This document shows, in pieces, positions 1 to 8,730 of a stretch of DNA of 64,000 nucleotides. The stretch comes from Microbacterium sp. 1.5R (lineage in GTDB: Bacteria; Actinomycetota; Actinomycetes; Actinomycetales; Microbacteriaceae). The stretch is taken from the NCBI RefSeq assembly GCF_001889265.1, contig NZ_CP018151.1, forward strand, positions 1,488,001 to 1,552,000. The letters run 5' to 3'. The notes below the pieces were generated by a model. That model was not told the origin of the DNA, ran no database searches, and saw only the letters and a program-made list of their open reading frames with translations. Position 1 is the stretch's first letter, and every line of letters begins with the position of its first letter. A program made the translations under genes and the position numbers.

Positions 1-169
1 GCTCGAGTTCATCCCCGACGCGCTGCCCGAGAACGCCGATCACATCTCGGCGCTTCTTCGCGAGGCGCAGCAGCGCGATGCCGACGTGGCGAAGCTCGCC
101 TCCTCCGCCTCGCACGCCGGTGACGCAGACCCGTACCTGCGCCAGGAAGACGACGACACGCAGGCCTGA
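1..169 (+). CDS. rbfA: Ribosome-binding factor A, C-terminal fragment
   Basis: The last 55 codons of RbfA; the gene starts outside the window. RbfA binds the 30S subunit late in assembly and helps mature the 5' end of 16S rRNA. The fragment opens with the conserved stretch LEFIPDALPENADHI, typical of the end of the RbfA KH-like domain, followed by a short helix and an acidic tail ending DDDTQA. The family usually sits just before truB, which lies 3.3 kb downstream here with two genes in between. The frame is open to the left edge. The assignment rests on the conserved motif and the truB context. Confidence 0.85.
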   Translation, partial: LEFIPDALPENADHISALLREAQQRDADVAKLASSASHAGDADPYLRQEDDDTQA

Positions 170-233
170 ATATCGCGCCCTCGTCTGAGGGTGTGAGCAG
201 TCTTGGTAACCTCGGCCTAACGGGCGGTCGCCC

Positions 234-2432
234 GTGGGGACTGGGGAGTTCAGCATCGACGTTTCGCGTGCGCAGGGGACAGCTTCGGTCGCACCGGCAG
301 CTGTCGAGACGATTCTCGAGGAACTCCTCGAGCACGACCTGAGCTGCGCGCCGCATGTCGCGGCGCGACTCGCGGCCGAGCTGTCGGAGGACCCTCCCAC
401 GATCCTGGCCGTCGCAGCTCGTCTTGATGCGGCTCAACGGCAGGGGCTCAGGGCGCTCCCCTCACCGTTGCCGATGGTGTCATCGGTCGAGACGCTGTTC
501 GCCCAGCTGGAGCTGGACGACAGCGACCGTGAGGTGCTCATCGCGGTGTCGATGCGCCTCGACGACAGGCTGGATCCGCTGGTCGGTTTCGCCGGTCGTT
601 CTGCCGCGGAGCTCACCACAGGCCCTCTCGGAGCGCTCCTCGACATCCACGCAGGTCGCGTCCGTCTGTCCGACCCCCGCTTGGCGATCTGGTTGCGAGC
701 GACGACGCCCTCCTCCGCGGCTGCTGCAGTGCACCTGCGACTCCACCGACTCTTCGACGAACGCGGCGAGCAGGTGGACGCCGACTGGCACAGCGCTCGA
801 GCTGCGATGCACGGCGAACCGGTGACTGCCGGGGAGCTCACACGGATAGCCAGGGAGCATTCGGAGGCGGGACTCAGCGAGCGCGCCTTCCACCTCGCTG
901 CAGAAGCCGCCGCCCACTCGAGCGGGGTCGAGCAGGACGAGGCGAACCTCGTCGCCGGTGTCGCCGCCATCGCGGCCGGGCACGCGGTCGAGGCGGCGCG
1001 ACGGCTCGGAAGTCTTTTCCCCGGTGGCGACGAGCTCTATCGGCTCCAGGGGCTCGGCGGGCTGCTCGTCGCCGAGACGCATCTGCGCGGGTCAGTTCCC
1101 GAGGTCGACATGAGCGTGATCCGACCGGATCGCGATGACGCGGAGCACTGGTACTCCTGGGCGCGAGCTGCTGCCTTCGCGGCGATGTTGTGCGCCGAAC
1201 GCGGTGACCGTCGCACGATGCGCTCGTGGCTCGACGCTCTCCGTCACGCGAGCGCGCGCGTCGAAGCCGATCGCGAACTCCGAGATCCGGTCGTCGCACT
1301 GGCCTGGCTCGTCATCGGCGACCGCGAGAAGGACGACGTTCGCGGGGCCGGGCCCCTCACCGGCGGCCTGTTGAGGGCTCTGCAAGCGGCGGTCGACGGG
1401 GACGTCGACCGGGGGCTGAGCCTGCTCGCCGCAGGTGACTCGCCGGTCGGCGTCGAGGTCGACCCGTTCGTGGCCGGCTTCGAGCTCAGTCCACTCGTCG
1501 CGGCGTACCGCGCGGTCGCCGAGGTGCTGCTCCTGATGTGGCGTGGAGACATCGGCGCCGCGCGCGACCGGATGCTTCGTGCGGCCGTCGAGCTGCCTGT
1601 GGCGCTGCCTTTCGCCGGGCTCGGCGTCGTGATCGCACGACGCCTCGATCTCGCGGTTCTCGGACATCTGGGGCCGTTCGCCAAGGCTCTCACCGCCGCC
1701 CTCCCGGCCCCTCTGCGCATCGATCAGCTGGTGGACAGGGGGATCGAATCATTCCTGTCGGGACACTCGGCCGAAGCCGCGGCGTGCATGCGGCTCTGGA
1801 GGGATCGCGGCGCTCCTCAGCCGACCCTGTCGGTGCCGGGGCTGGAGGAGGCGATCGTGGTCACGCATGGCGGATCATGGAGCCCGCAGCGGATCGAACC
1901 GCCCGAGATCGCTCTGGCGCAACGGCTGCGCGTGCAGATCACCAGCTGCTCGGACGACGAGTGGCGCCTTGCGCGGCCGGTCGTGGTCGCCGCCGCACGG
2001 ACCTTGACCTCGCCTTTCTCGCGCGGACGGGTCGAGGCGATGATCGGCACGAGGTCCCTGATCAAGGGAGACGTGGGTCTCGGCCGAGAGCACCTCTCGA
2101 TGGCACGGAACCTGCTCGAGGTCTCCGGTGCGACGGCATGGGCGAGAGCGGTCTCGGTGCGTCTGGAGCAGGTGGAGGCCTCCGGCGGAGCTGCCGCCAG
2201 CGGTGACCCGCTCTCCTCGTGCCGGCGAGTGTGGGAGTCGATGCTCACCGCTCGAGAGTTCGAGGTGGCGATGCTGGCGGTCGGCGGAGCTTCTAACCGC
2301 GACATCGCGGACGCGCTCCACGTTTCGGTGCGCACCGTGGAGGTGCACCTCGGCCGGGTCTTCGTGAAGCTCGAGGTGAGGACCCGAGTCGAGCTCACGG
2401 TGCTCGCTCACCGCATCGGGCAGTTCGTCTGA
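234..2432 (+). CDS. LuxR-family transcriptional regulator, large, no P-loop
   Basis: A 732-residue protein with a clear C-terminal LuxR/NarL helix-turn-helix at about residues 668-732 (LTAREFEVA, SNRDIADALHVSVRTVEVHL). The rest is Ala/Leu-rich and helical, like the TPR-type sensor region of LAL/MalT-like regulators. Those are usually near 900 residues and begin with an ATPase domain; I see no Walker A motif here, so this looks like a version without the nucleotide-binding part. The GTG start at 234 is 64 nt after rbfA and has no strong ribosome binding site, so the true start is uncertain. Target and ligand are unknown. It faces mutY tail to tail. Confidence 0.8.
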   Translation: MGTGEFSIDVSRAQGTASVAPAAVETILEELLEHDLSCAPHVAARLAAELSEDPPTILAVAARLDAAQRQGLRALPSPLPMVSSVETLFAQLELDDSDREVLIAVSMRLDDRLDPLVGFAGRSAAELTTGPLGALLDIHAGRVRLSDPRLAIWLRATTPSSAAAAVHLRLHRLFDERGEQVDADWHSARAAMHGEPVTAGELTRIAREHSEAGLSERAFHLAAEAAAHSSGVEQDEANLVAGVAAIAAGHAVEAARRLGSLFPGGDELYRLQGLGGLLVAETHLRGSVPEVDMSVIRPDRDDAEHWYSWARAAAFAAMLCAERGDRRTMRSWLDALRHASARVEADRELRDPVVALAWLVIGDREKDDVRGAGPLTGGLLRALQAAVDGDVDRGLSLLAAGDSPVGVEVDPFVAGFELSPLVAAYRAVAEVLLLMWRGDIGAARDRMLRAAVELPVALPFAGLGVVIARRLDLAVLGHLGPFAKALTAALPAPLRIDQLVDRGIESFLSGHSAEAAACMRLWRDRGAPQPTLSVPGLEEAIVVTHGGSWSPQRIEPPEIALAQRLRVQITSCSDDEWRLARPVVVAAARTLTSPFSRGRVEAMIGTRSLIKGDVGLGREHLSMARNLLEVSGATAWARAVSVRLEQVEASGGAAASGDPLSSCRRVWESMLTAREFEVAMLAVGGASNRDIADALHVSVRTVEVHLGRVFVKLEVRTRVELTVLAHRIGQFV

Positions 2433-2441
2433 CGGGCGGAC

Positions 2442-3341
2442 TCAGCGGGGAAGCGACAGCAGTTCGCCATCGGCCTCGGCGAGGCCGTCGGCGATGAGCG
2501 AGTCGATCGCACGGTCGCGCTGAAGCGGATCGGGCCAGTCGGCCAGCACGGAGTCGATCAGGACCGGGGTGGGCGCGGCGGTTCGCAGCACCCGCAGCAC
2601 GGCTCCTCGCGCCTGACGGTCAGAACCCTCGAAGGCGGCTTGGCGTCTGCGGGTGTCACCGGTCTCGGGTCGCCCTGCGGCCAGCCACGCGCATGTGTCG
2701 CTCAGCGGGCAGACGTCGCAGCGCGGCGAGCGTGCCGTGCACACCGTCGCGCCCAGCTCCATCGCGGCCGCGTTGAACACGGCGGACTCTGTGACATCGG
2801 CGGGCAGCAGCGAGTCCATCAGCGCCAGGTCGCGACGCGAGGGCGGTCCCGGCTGTGCTCGGCCGAGGATGGCGCGCGCCATCACACGTCGAGTGTTCGT
2901 GTCGACGACGGGGTGCCGGTCGCCGTAGGCGAAGACAGCGACAGCCCTGGCCGTGTAGTCGCCGATGCCCGAGAGCTTGAGGAGGGCATCGATGTCGTTG
3001 GGGACGACGCCGCCGTGTCGCTCAGAGATCTCGATGGCCGCGCGATGCAGCCAGAGTGCGCGGCGCGGGTAGCCGAGGTTGGCCCACTGCTGCACGACCT
3101 CGGCGGGTGAAGCGGCGGCCATGGCCGCGGGCGTCGGCCACCGGGCGAGCCACGCCTCGAGGTGCGGTATCACCCTGTTCACGGGCGTCTGCTGCAGCAT
3201 GAACTCGCTGACCAGCGTTCCCCACGCGCCGAAATCCTTGCGGAATTCCGTGCGCCGCCACGGCAGGTCGCGTGCCGCACCCCGGTACCAGTCCGCGAGA
3301 GGCTCGGACACCTCGGCGGGTGGATGCGAAGTCGAAGGCAC
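2442..3341 (-). CDS. mutY: A/G-specific adenine DNA glycosylase
   Basis: A 299-residue base-excision repair enzyme that removes adenine mispaired with 8-oxoguanine. Visible elements: the catalytic Glu in SEFMLQQT (E46), the helix-hairpin-helix SGIGDYTA (residues 124-131), the conserved Asp in PVVDTN (D147), and a [4Fe-4S] site with Cys201, 208, 211 and 217 in the exact C-x6-C-x2-C-x5-C spacing. It ends soon after the cluster and lacks the full C-terminal NUDIX-like 8-oxoG domain of longer MutY proteins; short forms are common in actinobacteria. The GTG start at 3341 lies 6 nt after a TAGGCT box on the same strand, so the mRNA is probably leaderless. Divergent from truB. Confidence 0.95.
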   Translation of the reverse strand: MPSTSHPPAEVSEPLADWYRGAARDLPWRRTEFRKDFGAWGTLVSEFMLQQTPVNRVIPHLEAWLARWPTPAAMAAASPAEVVQQWANLGYPRRALWLHRAAIEISERHGGVVPNDIDALLKLSGIGDYTARAVAVFAYGDRHPVVDTNTRRVMARAILGRAQPGPPSRRDLALMDSLLPADVTESAVFNAAAMELGATVCTARSPRCDVCPLSDTCAWLAAGRPETGDTRRRQAAFEGSDRQARGAVLRVLRTAAPTPVLIDSVLADWPDPLQRDRAIDSLIADGLAEADGELLSLPR

Positions 3342-3347
3342 CTCGTC

Positions 3348-3353
3348 AGCCTA
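3348..3353 (-). promoter_or_regulatory. -10 box of mutY (leaderless)
   Basis: TAGGCT on the minus strand, 6 nt from the GTG start of mutY. No consensus -35 is visible. The spacing places transcription start at or next to the start codon. Confidence 0.55.
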
Positions 3354-3433
3354 GGCGAACCCCGATCCCACCGAAGAGCGGCGGACGGTGTCGACATGGG
3401 TCGCGACGGGCAGAGGGGAGTTCGAGCGCACCG

Positions 3434-3439
3434 TAGGCT
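3434..3439 (+). promoter_or_regulatory. -10 box of truB (leaderless)
   Basis: TAGGCT ends 6 nt before the truB ATG at 3446, a spacing expected for a leaderless transcript. It shows that truB has its own promoter despite the ancestral link to rbfA. Confidence 0.55.
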
Positions 3440-3445
3440 TGAGAG

Positions 3446-4339
3446 ATGGTCTCGCCCGGCATCCTCCTCGTCGACAAACCAGCTGGACTGACCAGCCATG
3501 ACGTCGTCGCACGCACTCGACGTGCGCTCGGCACGCGCAAGGTCGGGCATGCCGGAACCCTCGACCCCATGGCCACGGGTCTGCTCGTGATCGGCGTCGA
3601 GGGCGCGACGCGACTGCTCACTTACATCGTCGGAGCGGACAAGACCTACGAGGCGACGATCCGACTGGGACAGACGACGGGCACGGACGATGCGGACGGC
3701 GAGATCCTGACCCGAGCCACGGCGGGGTCCTGGGACTCGGTCACCCCTGATCGGGTCGCGGCGGGGATCGACGCGCTCACCGGCGCGATCTCTCAGGTCC
3801 CGAGCTCGGTGTCCGCGATCAAGGTCGACGGACGTCGTGCGTACGACCGAGTGCGGGCCGGCGAAGAGGTCGTGTTGGCCGCTCGTGACGTCACAGTGTC
3901 GCGGTTCGAGGTTCTGGCGGAGCGTTCCGGTGACGGGTTCCTGGATCTCGACGTCGTCGTCGACTGCTCCTCCGGCACGTACATCCGTTCCCTCGCTCGT
4001 GATCTCGGGGCAGCGCTCGGAGTCGGCGGGCATCTCACGGCTCTTCGGCGCTCGCGAGTCGGCGACTTCGACGTCGCGGATGCCGTGACGGTCGACGGCG
4101 TCGTCGAGACAGCGCTGCTGACTCCGGCCGCCGCGGCCGCGCGGGTCCTGGATGTGATGCCGGTGTCGGCAGAGGAAGCGAGAGATCTGCGTCACGGCAA
4201 GCGGCTGGTCGGCCAGGCGGATCGGCTGACCGGCTCCCTAGCGGCTGCGATCGACGAGGACGGCGTCCTGGTCGGCGTCGTCGAGAGGCGCGGTGCCGAT
4301 CTCAAGAGCGCCATGAACATGCCGGAGGCGGCTCGATGA
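3446..4339 (+). CDS. truB: tRNA pseudouridine(55) synthase
   Basis: A 297-residue enzyme that isomerises U55 to pseudouridine in the T-loop of tRNAs. The signature GHAGTLDPMATGLL is at residues 34-47 with catalytic Asp40; the N-terminal DKPAGLTSHDVV and the KTYEATIRLG strand are also typical. The C-terminal third is a short PUA-like region. The ATG follows a TAGGCT box by 6 nt. Its stop overlaps the next start (ATGA), so at least the following membrane protein is translationally coupled. Length is normal for the family. Confidence 0.97.
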   Translation: MVSPGILLVDKPAGLTSHDVVARTRRALGTRKVGHAGTLDPMATGLLVIGVEGATRLLTYIVGADKTYEATIRLGQTTGTDDADGEILTRATAGSWDSVTPDRVAAGIDALTGAISQVPSSVSAIKVDGRRAYDRVRAGEEVVLAARDVTVSRFEVLAERSGDGFLDLDVVVDCSSGTYIRSLARDLGAALGVGGHLTALRRSRVGDFDVADAVTVDGVVETALLTPAAAAARVLDVMPVSAEEARDLRHGKRLVGQADRLTGSLAAAIDEDGVLVGVVERRGADLKSAMNMPEAAR

Positions 4340-4704
4340 TCCTCTGGCTGACGATCGCCCAGGTGGCGGTCGCGACCCTGGCCGGACTGTTCTGCGTGTC
4401 ACTCGGCCTGGCCGGACGACGTCCGAGCGACTACTCCGTCGGTGCGCTCGCGCTCGTCGAGCTGCTCCTCGTCGTGCAGGTGATCGTCGCCATCGTGGCA
4501 CCGCTGGTGGGGAACCCGCCGACGGGCGACCTGCTCGAGTACTGGGTCTATCTCGTCTCCGCGGTGCTGCTCCCCATCGGCGCCGTGCTCTGGGCGCTGA
4601 TGGAGAGGAGCCGTTGGAGCACGGTGATCCTCGGGGTGGCGGCGCTGGCCGTCGCGATCATGATCTGGCGCATGCACGTGATCTGGACCATCCAGATGGC
4701 CTGA
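4336..4704 (+). CDS. Small integral membrane protein
   Basis: A 122-residue protein with about four hydrophobic helices: residues ~3-25, 34-55, 66-90 and 95-115. Its ATG overlaps the truB stop by 4 nt (ATGA), so it is probably translated with truB. I recognise no catalytic motif. Small four-helix proteins of unknown function between truB and ribF occur in Microbacteriaceae, but I cannot assign a role. It is followed after 53 nt by a second membrane protein. Confidence 0.75.
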   Translation: MILWLTIAQVAVATLAGLFCVSLGLAGRRPSDYSVGALALVELLLVVQVIVAIVAPLVGNPPTGDLLEYWVYLVSAVLLPIGAVLWALMERSRWSTVILGVAALAVAIMIWRMHVIWTIQMA

Positions 4705-4741
4705 CCGGTCGGCGAGGCATCCGGGGCTTCCCGCCCGGATC

Positions 4742-4747
4742 TAGAAT
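4742..4747 (+). promoter_or_regulatory. -10 box upstream of the 4758 membrane gene
   Basis: TAGAAT, 10 nt before ATG 4758. The ribosome binding site GGAGG (4748-4752) follows directly, so the predicted mRNA would have only a 3-5 nt leader and the Shine-Dalgarno sequence would lie at or before its 5' end. Confidence 0.45.
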
Positions 4748-4757
4748 GGAGGACGCT

Positions 4758-5204
4758 ATGAGCACCACCGTTCCCACCTCCCGCATGACCGGCATCGGTC
4801 GTGTCCTCGTGATCGTCTACGCCGTGATGGCGCTGGCGGCGACCGGGCGAAGCTTCGTGCAGATCTTCCGCCAGTTCGGCGAAGCGCCTCTCGCGTATTC
4901 GCTCTCGGCACTCGCTGCCGGCGTGTACATCCTGGCGACGTTGGCGCTCGTTCTCGCGAATCGACGCGGCTGGTACGTGGTGGCCTGGGTGGCGATCGTC
5001 TTCGAGCTCGCCGGCGTCCTCGTGGTCGGCTCGCTCAGCATCTTCTTCCCCGAGCTTTTTCCGCACGACACGGTCTGGTCGATGTTCGGGCGCGGGTATC
5101 TGTTCATCCCGCTCGTGCTGCCGATCTTCGGCATCTGGTGGCTGCGCACGCATAGGCCGGCCCGTGCGGTCGCGTCCGCTCTCCGTGTCGAGGCGAGCGC
5201 ATGA
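4758..5204 (+). CDS. Integral membrane protein of unknown function
   Basis: A 148-residue protein with four predicted transmembrane segments (about residues 13-33, 45-67, 73-97, 110-128) and a basic, Arg-rich C-terminus. The frame is open further upstream, but the ATG at 4758 has a near-ideal GGAGG five nt away and the N-terminal MSTTVPTSRMTG looks natural, so this start is chosen. Its stop overlaps the ribF start (ATGA), indicating co-translation with ribF. No recognised domain; a link to flavin metabolism rests on position only. Confidence 0.75.
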   Translation: MSTTVPTSRMTGIGRVLVIVYAVMALAATGRSFVQIFRQFGEAPLAYSLSALAAGVYILATLALVLANRRGWYVVAWVAIVFELAGVLVVGSLSIFFPELFPHDTVWSMFGRGYLFIPLVLPIFGIWWLRTHRPARAVASALRVEASA

Positions 5205-6154
5205 TCGTCTTCCGAGACCCGAGCGAGGTTCCCCCCGGTTTCGGTCCCTCCGCCGTGGCGATCGGCAAGTTCGACGGCGTCCACGCGGGGCACAGAGCGG
5301 TGATCGGGCGCCTCAAGGAGATCGCTGCCGAGTCGGGGATCCGCGCCGTGGCCGTCACGTTCGACCGCAATCCGCTCGCCGTGCTGCGGCCCGACCGCTG
5401 CCCGGAGAACGTGGTCACGGTCGAGCGGAAGATCGAGCTGCTGAGCGAGCTCGAGCTCGACGCCACGCTGCTTCTGACGTTCGACGAGGAGCTCGCAGCG
5501 CGCAGCGCGGAGGACTTCGTCGCCGGCATCCTGACCAGTGCCCTGCACGTGTCCACCGTTCTCGTGGGTGAAGACTTCCGGTTCGGCCGCGGCGGAGCGG
5601 GCAACCCCGATCTCCTCCGACAGCTCGGACCGAAATACGGCTTCACCGTAGAGGTCGTCGACGACGTCTTCCTCGACGGCTCCGACCGTCGGGTCTCGTC
5701 CACCTGGATCAGGGAACTGCTGATAGCCGGAGATGTCACCGCCGCCGCGCGTGTGCTCGACCGCAACGTCGACGTTCGCGGGGAGGTGGTGCACGGACTC
5801 AAGCGCGGACGCGAGCTCGGCTTCCCCACGGCGAACCTCTCGGCGTCCGTCGACTCGTTCGTGCCGGCCGACGGAGTCTACGCAGGCTGGCTCGTCGACC
5901 ACGAGACCGGCCTCCGCCACCGGGCTGCCATCTCGGTCGGCACCAACCCCACCTTCGACGACGTGCTCGAACGTCAGGTCGAGGCGCACGTGATCGGAGA
6001 GACCGATCTCGATCTGTACGGTCACGACGTCACCGTCGAGTTCGTCGAGCGCCTGCGCGGAATGGTCGCGTTCGAGGGGATCGAGAAGCTGAAATCCCAG
6101 ATGGCCGCTGACGTGACGGATGCCGAGACCGTCCTGTCGCGCGACGACCGCTGA
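5201..6154 (+). CDS. ribF: Bifunctional riboflavin kinase / FAD synthetase
   Basis: A 317-residue cytoplasmic enzyme that makes FMN from riboflavin and ATP and then FAD. The N-terminal FAD synthetase domain has the nucleotidyltransferase motif IGKFDGVHAGH (residues 21-31, HxGH) and STWIRELL near its end. The C-terminal kinase domain has GRELGFPTANL, with the PTAN metal/ATP motif, and DGVYAGW. The ATG overlaps the preceding membrane gene by 4 nt. Length and domain order are standard. In many actinobacteria ribF is followed by rpsO, which is 16.7 kb away here. Confidence 0.97.
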   Translation: MIVFRDPSEVPPGFGPSAVAIGKFDGVHAGHRAVIGRLKEIAAESGIRAVAVTFDRNPLAVLRPDRCPENVVTVERKIELLSELELDATLLLTFDEELAARSAEDFVAGILTSALHVSTVLVGEDFRFGRGGAGNPDLLRQLGPKYGFTVEVVDDVFLDGSDRRVSSTWIRELLIAGDVTAAARVLDRNVDVRGEVVHGLKRGRELGFPTANLSASVDSFVPADGVYAGWLVDHETGLRHRAAISVGTNPTFDDVLERQVEAHVIGETDLDLYGHDVTVEFVERLRGMVAFEGIEKLKSQMAADVTDAETVLSRDDR

Positions 6155-6206
6155 ACTCGCCCTGAACTCTGCGTGTCCTGATCTGCGTGGCTCAGGCGGC
6201 ATGGCA

Positions 6207-6212
6207 TAGAAT
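6207..6212 (+). promoter_or_regulatory. -10 box before the SNF2 helicase gene
   Basis: TAGAAT within GCATAGAATGGG, in the 209 nt between ribF and the helicase. If used, the helicase mRNA would have a leader of about 145 nt, long for this genome; I see no strong hairpin or known riboswitch in it. Confidence 0.4.
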
Positions 6213-6363
6213 GGGCCTCGGTGGTCCCTGATCCTCGCGCGTCCTTCGCTCGTCGACGACCGCCGGAAATACTGTTCGTACGGTCCTGGCTCACGCCACA
6301 CGCGGACACCGAGAACGGTCGATGCATCCTCAGGGTGTTCCGGCCTTCACGCTCAGGAGGAGC

Positions 6364-8508
6364 ATGCCGACCACGGCAACCGCCGCAACACGGCGCAAGA
6401 AGACGTCCCGTCGCGACGATGAGGCACCCCTCATCCCGATCCTCGCCCGCAAGGTGCGTGAGATCGAGGCGAAGTCGCAGCGAGGAAAGCTCGGACCCAC
6501 CAACCGGGTCAAGTTCCAGGTCATCGCCTTCCTGGTGCGTGAAGAGCGCGCCAGGGTCAAGGCGGATGCCGACATCGCCGATGCCGCCCGCGCAGAGCTT
6601 CTCAAGCGACTCGACGGCGTCGCCACGATCCTGGCGAAGACGGCGGCGCGCGACACGTCGCTGATCCAGCTTCTCGAAGCCGATCAGGCGACCTCGCCGG
6701 TGGCGAAGCGCATGCGACGCGACTGGCTGCTCGAGTCGGGGGCCGAACTGGCTCCGGAAGAGCTGATCATCGCCGACATCGCGCCCGTTCAGGCGCCCGT
6801 GGTGTCTGCGGCGATCGCCGAGCGGCAGGTGACCCCGCCCTCTGTCGAGGCGCGTCAGCTGGCGAACCCGTTCCTCGCGCCCGATCTCACCCCGCGCGCC
6901 ACCACGACTCCGCGTCGACGTCTCGACGGCTGGGAGCTCATGGGCCCGCTCTACAAGGCTTTCGAGACCGGAGCCGGGGGAGGAGCAGCCAGTATGGACC
7001 TGCCTCCGGCGCCCGAGTACGACCACCTCTCGCCCAAGGGCCTCGAGGTCATGGTGCATCAGTCCCGCTTCCTCGAAGCGGTGCGAGAGGGGCACAGGAG
7101 CTTCCTCCTCGCCGACGAGCCCGGTCTGGGCAAGACGGCGCAGTCGGTGCTCGCGGCGTCCGTGGCCGGGGCCTACCCGCTGCTCGTGGTCGTGCCCAAC
7201 GTGGTCAAGATGAACTGGGCGCGAGAGGTCGAGCGCTGGACCCCTCAGCGCAGGGCCACGGTGATCCAGGGCGATGGCGATGACATCGACGCCTTCGCGG
7301 ATGTGTTCATCGTGAACTACGAGATCCTCGATCGCCACATGTCGTGGCTCGCATCCATCGGCCTCCGGGGCATGGTCGTCGACGAGGCCCACTTCATCAA
7401 GAATCTCAGCTCCCAGCGGTCGCAGAACGTGCTGTCGCTCGCGAATCGCGTTCGTGAGCGCACCCCCGGCGGCAACCCGCTGATGCTCGCGCTCACGGGA
7501 ACCCCACTGATCAACGACGTCGAGGACTTCGACGCGATCTGGCGCTTCCTCGGGTGGACGACGGGTGAGAAGCCCGGGCCGGAGTTGATGGAGAAGCTCG
7601 ACGCGACCGGCTTCACCCCCGCAGACAAGGCGTTCTACCCCGAGGCTCGCGAAGCCGTGATCTCGATGGGTATCGTGCGGCGCAAGAAGAAGGACGTCGC
7701 CGCCGACCTTCCCGACAAGCTCATCGCCGACCTTCCCGTGCAGCTGGACGACGAGTTCGGCCGCGGCATCCGTCAGGCCGAGCGAGAGTTGGGCGAGCGG
7801 CTCGCCGCCCGCTACCGGCGGATCATCGAGGCGCGAGGGGATCGCGGACTGGCACCCGGCGAGATCGACGACGACATCGTGCGTCTGGTCGCCCAGAACG
7901 AGCTCGAGGAGTCGAAGGCCGCTGGCACCGGGGGAGACAACGTCTTCACGATGGTGCGGCGCATCGGACAGGCGAAGGCGCACCTCGCAGCCGACTACGC
8001 GGCCCAGCTGCAGCGATCGGTGGGCAAGGTCGTGTTCTTCGCGAAGCACATCGACGTGATGGACCAGGCGGAGGCGCACTTCGCGTCGGCCGGCATCCGT
8101 TCGGTCTCGATCCGCGGCGACCAGACCTCGACCGTGCGGCAGCAGTCGATCGACGACTTCAACAGCGACCCCGAGGTCGGCATCGCGGTGTGTTCGCTGA
8201 CCGCTGCCGGTGTCGGCCTGAACCTGCAGGCCGCATCCAACGTGGTCCTGGCGGAACTGTCCTGGACGGCCGCGGAGCAGACTCAGGCGATCGACCGCGT
8301 GCACCGTATCGGTCAGGACGAGCCGGTGACGGCGTGGCGGATCATCGCCGCACACACGATCGACGCCAAGATCGCGGAGCTCATCGATCAGAAGCAGGGC
8401 CTCGCGGCCCGTGCCCTGGACGGCGAGGCCCTCGACGAGGCGGCGGCCGAGCCTGTGCAGCTGGGTGCTCTCATGCATCTTCTGCGGGAGACGCTCGGCG
8501 TCGTCTGA
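6364..8508 (+). CDS. SNF2-family DEAD/DEAH-box helicase
   Basis: A 714-residue superfamily 2 ATPase. The N-terminal ~230 residues are charged and helical without a recognised domain. Motif I is DEPGLGKT (residues 251-258), motif II DEAH (340-343), motif III LTGTPLIN. The second RecA-like lobe has the SIRGDQ strand, AGVGLNLQAASNV and motif VI with RVHRIGQ (645-651), diagnostic of SNF2/Swi2 proteins. These translocate on double-stranded DNA rather than unwind it. ATG 6364 is chosen because AGGAGG lies at 6355-6360; the in-frame ATG at 6322 lacks such a site. It stands alone, without methylase, nuclease or phospholipase-D genes, so there is no evidence for a defence role. Confidence 0.9.
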   Translation: MPTTATAATRRKKTSRRDDEAPLIPILARKVREIEAKSQRGKLGPTNRVKFQVIAFLVREERARVKADADIADAARAELLKRLDGVATILAKTAARDTSLIQLLEADQATSPVAKRMRRDWLLESGAELAPEELIIADIAPVQAPVVSAAIAERQVTPPSVEARQLANPFLAPDLTPRATTTPRRRLDGWELMGPLYKAFETGAGGGAASMDLPPAPEYDHLSPKGLEVMVHQSRFLEAVREGHRSFLLADEPGLGKTAQSVLAASVAGAYPLLVVVPNVVKMNWAREVERWTPQRRATVIQGDGDDIDAFADVFIVNYEILDRHMSWLASIGLRGMVVDEAHFIKNLSSQRSQNVLSLANRVRERTPGGNPLMLALTGTPLINDVEDFDAIWRFLGWTTGEKPGPELMEKLDATGFTPADKAFYPEAREAVISMGIVRRKKKDVAADLPDKLIADLPVQLDDEFGRGIRQAERELGERLAARYRRIIEARGDRGLAPGEIDDDIVRLVAQNELEESKAAGTGGDNVFTMVRRIGQAKAHLAADYAAQLQRSVGKVVFFAKHIDVMDQAEAHFASAGIRSVSIRGDQTSTVRQQSIDDFNSDPEVGIAVCSLTAAGVGLNLQAASNVVLAELSWTAAEQTQAIDRVHRIGQDEPVTAWRIIAAHTIDAKIAELIDQKQGLAARALDGEALDEAAAEPVQLGALMHLLRETLGVV

Positions 8509-8525
8509 GCCTTCTCGAGTCGACA

Positions 8526-8567
8526 GAGATCGGCGTTAAGAACTCTGTTTCTTGGCGCCGATTTCTC
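8526..8567 (+). terminator. Hairpin after the helicase gene
   Basis: An imperfect extended hairpin: GATCGGCG pairs with CGCCGATT, and inside it AAGAA pairs with TTCTT. It begins 17 nt after the helicase stop. There is no real T-tract, so it is a probable but not classic terminator. Confidence 0.45.
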
Positions 8568-8670
8568 ATGTCGGCCGGACGTATCGCGCATTTCTGGCGA
8601 ATCGTCGCGCAACGGCGGCAAGATCCTCGGTTTTCATCGTCTCGAATGGCGCCCGGTCCGCCCGGAGCGC

Positions 8671-8676
8671 TAGTGT
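8671..8676 (+). promoter_or_regulatory. -10 box of pfkA
   Basis: TAGTGT, 54 nt before the pfkA ATG, giving a leader of about 48 nt that contains the GAGG ribosome binding site at the expected distance. No clear -35. Confidence 0.4.
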
Positions 8677-8730
8677 CGATCGCAGGCAACGTCGCCTGTT
8701 CCCCCTTCCCTGAACCCGTCTGAGGCAAGC

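Noticed and set aside
6022..8478. Very long open frame (818 codons) on the minus strand opposite the SNF2 helicase gene
   Set aside because: High-GC shadow: Arg/His/Asp/Gly-rich product with no domain, fully antisense to a gene with clear motifs. Similar long antisense frames (for example 8566-9546, 14479-17001, 37837-40026, 40160-42514, 50449-52662) are rejected for the same reason.
6364..8508. SNF2 helicase as part of a phage-defence system
   Set aside because: No methylase, nuclease, phospholipase-D, BREX or DISARM component lies nearby; neighbours are ribF and pfkA. A lone SNF2 protein is not evidence of defence.
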